Assembly (NCBI RefSeq): GCF_022489025.1
Contig: NZ_JAKVTG010000003.1
Location: forward strand, 124,001-188,000
From: Planococcus halocryophilus
GTDB lineage: Bacteria; Bacillota; Bacilli; Bacillales_A; Planococcaceae
Direction: 5' to 3'
DNA length: 64,000 nt
Below the pieces are notes generated by a model, which saw only the letters and a program-made list of their open reading frames with translations, was not told the origin of the DNA and ran no database searches. The position numbers and the translations under genes were made by a program. Shown piece after piece: positions 53,689 to 60,601 of this stretch (its first letter is position 1; the number at the start of each line of letters is the position of its first letter).

Positions 53689-54987
53689 ATGGAAAAATAC
53701 AAGATTCAAAATGCTGAAGAGTTAAATGGTGAGCTGATTTTGCAGCTTATCAATCGTTATAAATTAAAGGAAGTCACACGTTTGAAACGGCTGAAGAATT
53801 ACTACACTGGTAAGCATGAAACTATCATTAATCGCACAATGAAAGACCCAACTAAGCCGAACAATAAAATTATTAACCCTTATGCTACTTACATTGTAGA
53901 TACAATTGGCGGTTATTTCTTAGGCAAGCCTGTTAACTATGCTTCAAGCGAAGAAGAGCAGATGAAAAAGATTCAATATGTCTTTGATTCTAATGACGAG
54001 CAATCTTTGAACTCTCAAATTGGAAAGGATGTTTCAATTTTCGGAGTAGGTTATGAGCTTCATTACACTGATGAGAATTCAGAAACTAAAATGGCTTATC
54101 TTGATCCTCAAGAAACATTTATGATTCATGATAATTCCATTCAATCTAAGCCATTGGCAGCTGTGCGATTCTATGAAGTTGAGAATTACAAAACTCAGCA
54201 ATTTATTCTGTATGCAGAAGTATATGATAAAGATTTCATCTATTCCTACATTCAAGAAAAGGACGAATTTAGATTAGTGGATGAACCAAAGCAACATTAT
54301 TATAAAGAAGTGCCTGTAATCCAGTATTTGAATAATGATGAGACAATAGGAGACTTTGAAAATGTATTGAAGCTTATTGATGCTTATGATTTATCTACTT
54401 CAGATCAGATGAATTCTTTAGAGTATTTTGCTGATGCTTATTTAGTTCTGTCTGGAATTGATGCAGAAAGCGAAGATTTGGAAACTATGAAGGAAAATAG
54501 GGTTATGTTAATGGGCGAAAAGGGAACAGCAGATTTCTTGATGAAAGGCGATATTGCTGGAGTTAAGGAATATACCGAACGTTTGAAACAAGACATTCAT
54601 ACTTTCAGTTTTGTTCCAAATATCAGTGATGAATCTTTCGGTACAAGCTCAGGCGAAGCTCTTAAGTTTAAATTATTCGGCTTAGAATCAGCTGTATCAG
54701 TTAAAGAGAGATTCTTTAAAAAGGGATTAGAAAAGCGGCTTAAGCTAATTACTAAATTCCTAAATACTAAAGGCGGCTCATATGATTCTAATTCAATCAC
54801 TATGTCATTCACTAGAAACATGCCTTCTAACAATGAAACAATTGCTAATATTATTGAGAAACTTAGTGGCATTCTTTCAGATAAAACTTTGATTAGCCTA
54901 CTTCCATTTATCGAGGATTCAGCCTATGAAATTGAGCTAAGAGAGAAAGAAAAAGAAGGTTCTTTATATGAAAGCTTAGGCAAATAG
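53689..54987 (+). CDS. phage portal protein (SPP1 gp6-like)
   Basis: Dodecameric ring at the capsid vertex through which DNA enters. 432 residues from the ATG at 53689 (GAGGAG upstream); an ATG at 53656 directly follows a T-run and has no site. Features include RLKRLKNYYTGKHETIINR (about 24), the long alpha-helix region around MNSLEYFADAYLVLSGIDAE (about 241) and an acidic C-terminal tail. Fits the Phage_prot_Gp6/SPP1 portal family. Confidence 0.9.
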   Translation: MEKYKIQNAEELNGELILQLINRYKLKEVTRLKRLKNYYTGKHETIINRTMKDPTKPNNKIINPYATYIVDTIGGYFLGKPVNYASSEEEQMKKIQYVFDSNDEQSLNSQIGKDVSIFGVGYELHYTDENSETKMAYLDPQETFMIHDNSIQSKPLAAVRFYEVENYKTQQFILYAEVYDKDFIYSYIQEKDEFRLVDEPKQHYYKEVPVIQYLNNDETIGDFENVLKLIDAYDLSTSDQMNSLEYFADAYLVLSGIDAESEDLETMKENRVMLMGEKGTADFLMKGDIAGVKEYTERLKQDIHTFSFVPNISDESFGTSSGEALKFKLFGLESAVSVKERFFKKGLEKRLKLITKFLNTKGGSYDSNSITMSFTRNMPSNNETIANIIEKLSGILSDKTLISLLPFIEDSAYEIELREKEKEGSLYESLGK

Positions 54988-55000
54988 ATATTATCAATCT

Positions 55001-55029
55001 GAGATAGCCATTTTGGTTATCTCTTTTTT
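55001..55029 (+). terminator. intrinsic terminator between portal and MuF genes
   Basis: GAGATAGCC and GGTTATCTC (9 bp, one G-U) followed by TTTTTT. Confidence 0.82.
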
Positions 55030-55051
55030 AATTTGAAAGAGGTGAACAGTT

Positions 55052-56092
55052 ATAGCCAGTGAACAATACGCAGGGTTAAGCAATCAGGATTATTGGATTG
55101 AGAGAAGCAAAGAGACTCAAGATGAAGCATTTAAGAAGTTAAAAGTATCTGAAAAGCTTATGCAGAAAGAATATCTAAAAGCATTTGATGAGATTCAGGA
55201 AACGCTATCTGCTTTCTATACTAAATACGCCACTGAAAAAAATGTGACTTATGCAGAAGCTCAGAAGCAATTAAACGCATTTGATTTTGCAAGTTATGGT
55301 TCAAGAATGGAAACATTGAAGAAAAGAGCGGTAGCTACTAATAATCCTTTTGTTATCGCTGAAATGCAACGGCTGTATCAATCAGCATCAGTGAATAGAT
55401 TCAATGCTTTACTTTCAGAAATAGATGCAAAGCTATTGCTGTTAGGTTACTCACAGCAGTTAACAATGGAGGATATACTGAGTGAAACATTTAAGAATAC
55501 TTTATATTCAACTGCTTATACTATGGCAATCGGGACAGGTGTTGGCGTATCGTTTGCTAAAATCAATCATTCAGCGGTTGAGTTAGCTATTAAATATCCC
55601 TGGAGTGGAGCAATGTTTAGCGATTTAATTTGGGATAACAAAGCTAAGCTTACAAAAGAGATGAAATCGACTATAACAAATGGACTCATCAAAGGCTCAA
55701 GTGTCCAGAGGATGAGCAGACAGCTTAGCGGTAACATGGATAGCAGCTATAAGGATGCTCTGAGACTTATCAGAACAGAAACAGCACACGTAGTCACAGA
55801 AGCTACAGCTCAGGGGTATGAAAAGCTAGAGTTAGATTCATTTGTATTCTTAGGAACATTAGATAGTAAGACTTCTAAGACGTGCCAGTCATTAGATGGC
55901 AAAATTTTTAAGCTTAAAGATAAGCAAGTTGGCGTTAATTGTCCACCTATGCATCCTAATTGTAGATCAGCAATTTCTCCATATTTTCCTGATATTGAAT
56001 TAAGAGAGCGCAGAGCTAGGGATGTACAGGGGAATTCTTTCATTGTTCCTAATATGAATTATGAAGAGTGGGCATCTAAATATTTGAAGTAA
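55052..56092 (+). CDS. minor head protein, MuF/SPP1 gp7-like (probable ATA start)
   Basis: Head morphogenesis protein that enters with the portal. The MuF domain is at the C-terminus: RLIRTETAHVVTEATAQGYE, FLGTLDSKTSKTCQSLDGK, then NCPPMHPNCRSAI. The usual MuF N-terminus (YWIERSKETQDEAFKKLK) is encoded upstream of the first ATG (55160). The frame is open only to 55046 and offers ACA-GTT-ATA; AAAGAGGTG lies seven bases before the ATA at 55052. ATA is therefore the best start, giving 346 residues; GTT or a sequencing error are alternatives. Confidence 0.85.
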   Translation: MASEQYAGLSNQDYWIERSKETQDEAFKKLKVSEKLMQKEYLKAFDEIQETLSAFYTKYATEKNVTYAEAQKQLNAFDFASYGSRMETLKKRAVATNNPFVIAEMQRLYQSASVNRFNALLSEIDAKLLLLGYSQQLTMEDILSETFKNTLYSTAYTMAIGTGVGVSFAKINHSAVELAIKYPWSGAMFSDLIWDNKAKLTKEMKSTITNGLIKGSSVQRMSRQLSGNMDSSYKDALRLIRTETAHVVTEATAQGYEKLELDSFVFLGTLDSKTSKTCQSLDGKIFKLKDKQVGVNCPPMHPNCRSAISPYFPDIELRERRARDVQGNSFIVPNMNYEEWASKYLK

Positions 56093-56147
56093 TAGAAAAC
56101 TGCAACTTAATCACATTTATACTATAGGGCTTCATATCGCTACATCA

Positions 56148-56179
56148 AGAGACACTTTAAAAGGTGTCTCTATTTTTTT
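56148..56179 (+). terminator. intrinsic terminator between MuF and scaffold genes
   Basis: AGAGACAC and GTGTCTCT perfect 8-bp stem, then ATTTTTTTG. Confidence 0.85.
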
Positions 56180-56247
56180 GCATCAACTACTAAAAAAATT
56201 GGACTGGTCGGGGCATTGCAACGGACAGGACATAAGGAGAGTTAAAC

Positions 56248-56886
56248 ATGGACGAATTGAACAAACAGCAAGAAGAGGTAACAGAAATTAAGCAGGAAGA
56301 TGAACAAACTCAGCAGACGCAAGAAGAAACAGTAAAAACTTTCTCTGAAGAAGAAGTAGAAAAATTGATTCAAGCCGAAACAGATCGGAAAGTTTCTAAG
56401 GCATTGGAAACTGCTAAATCTAAATGGCAAGAAGATTTCAAAACTCAACTTGAAACAGAAAAGTCGGAAGCTGAAAAGCTTGCAAAAATGACTGAGGGTG
56501 AACGTTTCCAAGCTGAATTAAATCGACAAAAAGAAGAGTTTGAGAATGAAAGAAAATCATTCTTAAAAGAAAAGCTTGAGAATCAAACAATTAAAGAGCT
56601 ATCTAATCAGAATTTGCCAATTGAATTCGCTAATTTTGTGAATGGTGAAACAGCTGAAGAGGTTCATCAAAACATTACAACTTTTAAAGCTGAATGGGAT
56701 AAGGCTTTTACTATAGCTCTTGAAAAGGCTGTTAATGAGCGTGTTCAAGGTAAAACTCCACAAAGCAGCAATAAACAATCAAGTCTACTTAATGTAACAA
56801 AAGATGAATTCCGTCAAATGAATTACTCACAAAAATTAAATGTAAAAGAAACTGATCCTGAACTTTATGCCCAATTAAAAGGCTAA
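56248..56886 (+). CDS. capsid scaffolding protein (DUF4355 type)
   Basis: 212 residues, acidic and coiled-coil-rich: a Gln/Glu-rich start, FSEEEVEKLIQAETDRKVSK at about 36, then a long helix with KMTEGERFQAELNRQKEEFE (about 85), and a basic C-terminal end. This is the standard DUF4355 scaffold pattern found directly before the capsid gene. Scaffold guides procapsid assembly and is then released or degraded. Confidence 0.88.
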   Translation: MDELNKQQEEVTEIKQEDEQTQQTQEETVKTFSEEEVEKLIQAETDRKVSKALETAKSKWQEDFKTQLETEKSEAEKLAKMTEGERFQAELNRQKEEFENERKSFLKEKLENQTIKELSNQNLPIEFANFVNGETAEEVHQNITTFKAEWDKAFTIALEKAVNERVQGKTPQSSNKQSSLLNVTKDEFRQMNYSQKLNVKETDPELYAQLKG

Positions 56887-56938
56887 TAATTTTCAGGGTA
56901 CAAAATAAAACTCAAATTAGAATGGAGAAATAAATATT

Positions 56939-57691
56939 ATGACACAAACGAAAAAAGCAAACTTAGTAAACGTAGAGGTTTTTGCTGATGCAGTAACTTC
57001 GAAAATTCCTGGGAATCTTAAACTATATCCACTAGCATTTGTACAAAACTTTGAAAACGAGCAATCAGGCTCTATTTCAGTTCCTCAATATGAATATATC
57101 GGTGATGCTGATGTAGTTGCTGAAGGCGTAGCTATTGATCCTACTTTGCTAACTGCTAACTCAGTACCATTGGCAATTGAAAAAGTTGCTAAGGCTGTTG
57201 AAATCACAGATGAAGCGGCTAAAGGTTCATTTGGTGATCCAGTCGGAGAAGCAGAAGATCAGCTTACTGCATCAATCACAGCAGGAATTGAAAACAAAAT
57301 GTTTGCAGCACTTGCTACAGCTACTTTGTCTCATCCAGCTACTGGTGCTTTAACTGGTGACGTAGTAATTGATGCTGTTGCTCTTTATGGTGAAAATCAA
57401 GATGGAGAGAAAACTCTTGTAGTTAACCCTTCAAACTTTGGTTCAGTTCGTAAAGATGAAAACTATGCAGACGGTAAGATTTTTGACTTGGATATTGTAG
57501 TATCTGCTAAAGTTCCAGCTGGAACTGCTTATGTAGTTAAGCCGGGTGCTGTAGGTCTTTACATGTCTAAAGATGTAGACGTAGAAGATGATCGTAACAT
57601 TTTGACTAAAGCAACTGTTCTTTCAGCTGATGCTCATTTTGCTACTCATTTACGTGATGCTTCTAAAGTTGTCAAAATTACTCTAGCATAA
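56939..57691 (+). CDS. major capsid protein
   Basis: 250 residues, start after GGAGAAAT. MTQTKKANLVNVEVFADAVT begins the typical short capsid form; SISVPQYEYIGDADVVAEG (about 42), the central EITDEAAKGSFGDP and the final strand VVKITLA fit the HK97-fold family used with DUF4355 scaffolds (N4-gp56/P22-coat-like group). Placed right after scaffold. No delta domain or protease is seen, so maturation does not require a phage-encoded protease here. Confidence 0.88.
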   Translation: MTQTKKANLVNVEVFADAVTSKIPGNLKLYPLAFVQNFENEQSGSISVPQYEYIGDADVVAEGVAIDPTLLTANSVPLAIEKVAKAVEITDEAAKGSFGDPVGEAEDQLTASITAGIENKMFAALATATLSHPATGALTGDVVIDAVALYGENQDGEKTLVVNPSNFGSVRKDENYADGKIFDLDIVVSAKVPAGTAYVVKPGAVGLYMSKDVDVEDDRNILTKATVLSADAHFATHLRDASKVVKITLA

Positions 57692-57723
57692 ACATATTTA
57701 ACTGAATAGTATTCAGAATATAA

Positions 57724-57762
57724 ATGGGCGGTTCATTCAAATGGATGGCTGCCTATTTTTTT
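57724..57762 (+). terminator. probable terminator after the capsid gene
   Basis: Imperfect stem around ATGGGCGGTTCATT...ATGGATGGCTGCCTAT with an inner CATT/AATG, followed by TTTTTTT. Pairing is irregular. Confidence 0.55.
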
Positions 57763-57790
57763 TGATAGAAAATGAAAGAAGGTGGCAAAT

Positions 57791-57949
57791 TTGTTACTTC
57801 ATCATACGCTTCAAAAACTCAGAAAAGAGAAAGAAGCAAAACAAAAAGAAGAACAAAAACAGCAGGTTACTAAATCGGTTGCCACTGATGAAAAGCCTGT
57901 TGAAAAGAAGACTCCAAGAACAAATACACGTAGAAAATCAAAGGTTTAA
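57791..57949 (+). CDS. small basic phage protein (52 aa)
   Basis: 52 residues starting at TTG (LLHHTLQKLRKEKEAKQKE after it), five bases behind AAGGTGG. Very Lys/Gln/Glu-rich, ending TPRTNTRRKSKV. Its position between capsid and connector genes matches the small head-region proteins of related siphophages. No defined function. Confidence 0.5.
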   Translation: MLLHHTLQKLRKEKEAKQKEEQKQQVTKSVATDEKPVEKKTPRTNTRRKSKV

Positions 57950-57961
57950 GGAGGCGTTTAA

Positions 57962-58297
57962 ATGTTAGATAGAGTTAAACGCATTTTAGGCTTATCTCTT
58001 GTAGCAGAAACTTCAAGTGATGATTTTTTATTAGAGCAATTCATTGATATGTATTCAAATGCTCTGATTTTAGAAATTAATGAATCAATTATTCCTGCAT
58101 CGTTAGAATTTATTCTGATTGAAGCTGTTGTTTCAAGATGGAACAGAAGAGGCTTAGAAGGTTTGAAATCTGAATCTGTTGATATTGTTTCACATACATT
58201 TAATGAAGATCATTTTTCTTCTAATAGACAATTCATTGAAGCCTATAAAGCTAATATGAAACTTATTAATCAAACAAATCGGATTAGATTCTTATGA
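57962..58297 (+). CDS. head-tail connector protein
   Basis: 111 residues, start after AAGGAGGCG. All-helical with LDRVKRILGLS at the N-terminus and LILEINESIIPASLEFILIEAVVSRWNRRG in the middle (first part quoted for landmark LILEINESIIP), the pattern of HK97 gp6/SPP1 gp15-like adaptors that bind below the portal. Its stop overlaps the next ATG (ATGA). Confidence 0.8.
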   Translation: MLDRVKRILGLSLVAETSSDDFLLEQFIDMYSNALILEINESIIPASLEFILIEAVVSRWNRRGLEGLKSESVDIVSHTFNEDHFSSNRQFIEAYKANMKLINQTNRIRFL

Positions 58298-58602
58298 TGT
58301 TTAATAAAGATTTTGTTTTTATTGAAGATGAAAAAGTATCAGATGGAATGGGTGGATATGATTTAACCGAGATTCAGGGAACAGCTTTTAAAGCTCATTC
58401 TACTCCTGTTAAAGCTGAAACTATTCTAAAAGAGCAGGGTTTTCTTACAGCAAAAGGACTTAGATTAATTACAAAGGATGCAATCAACCCTAATGAATCT
58501 CTCAAGCTTAAAAATGTGAAAACAAATGAAAATTATAGAGTCATTGAATCATTAGGATTCGATTCTACTCCTTATATTAACTTTCTTCTGGAGGTGATCT
58601 AA
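58294..58602 (+). CDS. head closure protein (SPP1 gp16-like)
   Basis: 102 residues, a beta-barrel pattern: DFVFIEDEKVSDGMGGYDLT then GTAFKAHSTPVKAE and NENYRVIESLGF. This matches the phage head-tail joining (Phage_H_T_join) family, which plugs the portal channel after packaging. The ATG overlaps the upstream stop and has no clear ribosome site of its own, so translation is probably coupled. Confidence 0.78.
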   Translation: MMFNKDFVFIEDEKVSDGMGGYDLTEIQGTAFKAHSTPVKAETILKEQGFLTAKGLRLITKDAINPNESLKLKNVKTNENYRVIESLGFDSTPYINFLLEVI

Positions 58603-58603
58603 T

Positions 58604-58951
58604 TTGGCTGAAATTGAGGGATTAGATCGCTTTATAAGAACCATACAAAGCATCTCAGACAGCTTGGAGAGTGGCGTGAAGCAAGTTGTTTCTCAGACTG
58701 CCCTCCAGTTAGAATCTGATGCTAAAAGGCTAGTTCCTGTTGATACAGGTCATTTAAGGCGTTCTATTACTACTTCTCTTGAATCTGGTGGGATGAGTGC
58801 GATGGTTTCAACTAATGTTGAATATGCCTTAGCGGTTGAGTTTGGTACTTCCAGACAAGCGGCAAAGCCTTATATGACTCCAGCACATGCACGAAGTAAA
58901 ACAAAGTATATAGAAGATATGAAAGCCGCATTAAGGAGGTTGAGCATTTGA
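58604..58951 (+). CDS. HK97 gp10-like tail component
   Basis: 115 residues starting at TTG after GGAGGTGAT. KQVVSQTALQLESDAKRLVP, VDTGHLRRSITTSLE and VEFGTSRQAAKPYMTPA are the hallmark segments of the HK97 gp10 family that joins head and tail. Overlaps the next gene by 4 bp. Confidence 0.88.
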   Translation: MAEIEGLDRFIRTIQSISDSLESGVKQVVSQTALQLESDAKRLVPVDTGHLRRSITTSLESGGMSAMVSTNVEYALAVEFGTSRQAAKPYMTPAHARSKTKYIEDMKAALRRLSI

Positions 58952-59340
58952 CGACTAATCTTATTCCTACTGTTGAGCTTCAAAAAGCTGTATACCAGAA
59001 GCTTTCAGCTCATTACACTACTTATGATCTTAGGCCTCCAAACGCTCAATTTCCTTATATTCTTATCGGTGAAGATGTCACTGTAGATAATTTGACTAAG
59101 GGCGACAAGAGGACTACCCACAATTTAACGATTCATACTTTTAGTCAATCAACTAAAAGTCTTGAATCAAAAACTATGAACCATTTAGTTAAAGAGTCGC
59201 TATTAAACGACTTAGAGCTAAATGGTTTTTATGTTGATTTAAATAAACTCTCAATGATGATGACGACAAAAGAAGAAGAAACTGATAGAGCAATTCATCA
59301 TGGAATCATTCAGTTTGATATCACAATCAGAGAAAAATAA
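58948..59340 (+). CDS. tail completion protein (DUF3168/SPP1 gp17-like)
   Basis: 130 residues, TTG start after GGAGGTTGAG, overlapping the gp10-like gene. Core PTVELQKAVYQKLSAHYTTY and FPYILIGEDVT, then strands ending GIIQFDITIREK, fit the tail terminator/completion family that caps the tail tube. Confidence 0.8.
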   Translation: MTTNLIPTVELQKAVYQKLSAHYTTYDLRPPNAQFPYILIGEDVTVDNLTKGDKRTTHNLTIHTFSQSTKSLESKTMNHLVKESLLNDLELNGFYVDLNKLSMMMTTKEEETDRAIHHGIIQFDITIREK

Positions 59341-59372
59341 AACAAATTAGAAATATGGAGGATTAATTATTT

Positions 59373-59804
59373 ATGACACAAATTAAAGGTTTAGATATCG
59401 GTATTTACGCAATGAAAGAACAATTCCCAGGAGAACCTGAAGCATATACATTGGTAGGCGGTGGGCGAGGAGCTACGCTTTCAATGTCAGCTGAAAGTAT
59501 GGATATTACTTCAAAAGATACTGGTGGTTGGATGGACAGCATCAGTGGCTTTAAATCTTGGGAATCTTCTACAGATGGAATTGTAGTAATTGATGATGCA
59601 GGTTTTGAAGACTTGGAATCAGCTTTCTTTGAAGGTCGCAAAGTAAAAGTTTCATTCAAAAAACCTTCTGGATGGGGCTACACAGGTTTTGCTCTTGTAA
59701 ATTCACTTGAATTTGAAGCAGGACATGAAGACGTAGTTACTTATTCCATCTCTCTAACTGGTGCTGGAGCATTGGCTAAAACAGAAGATACGGTAGTAGT
59801 TTAA
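59373..59804 (+). CDS. major tail tube protein
   Basis: 143 residues of the TP901-1/phi13-like tail tube family: LDIGIYAMKEQFPGEPEAY at the start, LSMSAESMDITSKDTGGW (about 33), KSWESSTDGIV and a C-terminal strand (YSISLTGAGALAK). The start follows TATGGAGG. Short for the family, without an Ig-like extension. A strong hairpin terminator follows. Confidence 0.88.
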   Translation: MTQIKGLDIGIYAMKEQFPGEPEAYTLVGGGRGATLSMSAESMDITSKDTGGWMDSISGFKSWESSTDGIVVIDDAGFEDLESAFFEGRKVKVSFKKPSGWGYTGFALVNSLEFEAGHEDVVTYSISLTGAGALAKTEDTVVV

Positions 59805-59813
59805 TCACACTTA

Positions 59814-59854
59814 AAACAGCTTGAGCAATAGAAATATTGTTCGGCTGTTTATTT
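59814..59854 (+). terminator. intrinsic terminator after the tail tube gene
   Basis: AAACAGC...GCTGTTT outside and AGCAATA/TATTGTT inside, followed by ATTTTC; a two-part stem. Confidence 0.8.
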
Positions 59855-59904
59855 TCTTTTAAAGAAATCAATAAAAATACTTATACAAAGAGGATGTTTA
59901 CTTA

Positions 59905-60213
59905 ATGGAAATTGTGCAAATCAAAATGGATAAAGAACGTAATTTAAAATTTGGTATGAATGCAGTAGTAAAACTTGAAAAAGATTTAGGAATGTCAATT
60001 GCTGAAATGCAGAATGAAATGAGCATGGAGAACCTTATGAAAATCACTTTTTATGGTTTGGAGTGGGAAGATAAAAAACTAACTTTTGATGATATTGGTG
60101 ATTTAATGGACGCAGCAATTGAACATTATGAAACTTTTGCCGCTGTTATTGAGCTTGTTATGGAAGCATTTACTGCAACATTCGGCAAGAAAGCCGTACC
60201 CAGTAAAAAGTAA
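59905..60213 (+). CDS. tail assembly chaperone (gpG-like)
   Basis: 102 residues, start after AAAGAGGATG. NLKFGMNAVVKLEKDLGMSI and MKITFYGLEWEDKKLTFDDI, then EHYETFAAVIELVMEAFTAT, fit the tail chaperone family that coats the tape measure. The next frame (+1) remains open through and beyond its stop, giving a likely frameshifted G-T product of 210 residues via the CCCA at 60199. Confidence 0.85.
   Translation: MEIVQIKMDKERNLKFGMNAVVKLEKDLGMSIAEMQNEMSMENLMKITFYGLEWEDKKLTFDDIGDLMDAAIEHYETFAAVIELVMEAFTATFGKKAVPSKK
60199..60202 (+). other. candidate +1 frameshift site (CCC-A)
   Basis: In the chaperone frame the end reads GTA CCC AGT AAA AAG TAA. A +1 slip at CCC to CCA joins the frame GTA AAA AGT AAT GGG, which continues to 60538. 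CCC-type +1 shifts are established in phages SPP1 and PSA. Confidence 0.5.
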
Positions 60214-60538
60214 TGGGTTTATAAATGAAGAAAAGCTATTTCAATGGATTGTTGGAAAGTTAAAAATGTCTTTGAATGATTATGAGCATTTCATGGAACA
60301 TTACTCTTTTAATGATTTATTCCTATTGCTAGATCAATATAGTGAAGAGCAGAGAGAACAAACAGAACTAATGGAAATTGCGGTTATGTATGGATATGCT
60401 TCTGCAAAATCAAAAAATGCAAAATTAATCAAAATATTCGAGAAGCCAAAAGAAGTCAATGAATTAAACGAAACTAAAATTGACGAAATCAAACGAAATA
60501 AAGAACATTTCAAAAATACTTTCTCAAATACATTGTAA
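60203..60538 (+). CDS. tail assembly chaperone extension (gpT-like, by frameshift)
   Basis: The frame has no convincing independent start: ATG codons around 60212 and 60224 lead to stops or the wrong frame, and no ribosome site is present. Its product (NGFINEEKLFQWIVGKLKMS, then a helical acidic-basic tail ending KNTFSNTL) is typical of the T part of tail chaperones, which binds the tape measure. Position between G and tape measure is canonical. The open frame extends back to 60119 inside the G gene. Confidence 0.72.
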   Translation, partial: VKSNGFINEEKLFQWIVGKLKMSLNDYEHFMEHYSFNDLFLLLDQYSEEQREQTELMEIAVMYGYASAKSKNAKLIKIFEKPKEVNELNETKIDEIKRNKEHFKNTFSNTL

Positions 60539-60540
60539 AA

Positions 60541-60575
60541 GGGTAGAGCTATTGCAGCTTTACCCTTTTTTTGTA
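60541..60575 (+). terminator. intrinsic terminator before the tape measure gene
   Basis: GGGTAGAGCT and AGCTTTACCC (10 bp, one G-U) followed by TTTTTTT. Confidence 0.88.
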
Positions 60576-60601
60576 TTTAAAAAGAGAGGTGAGCAATATA
60601 A

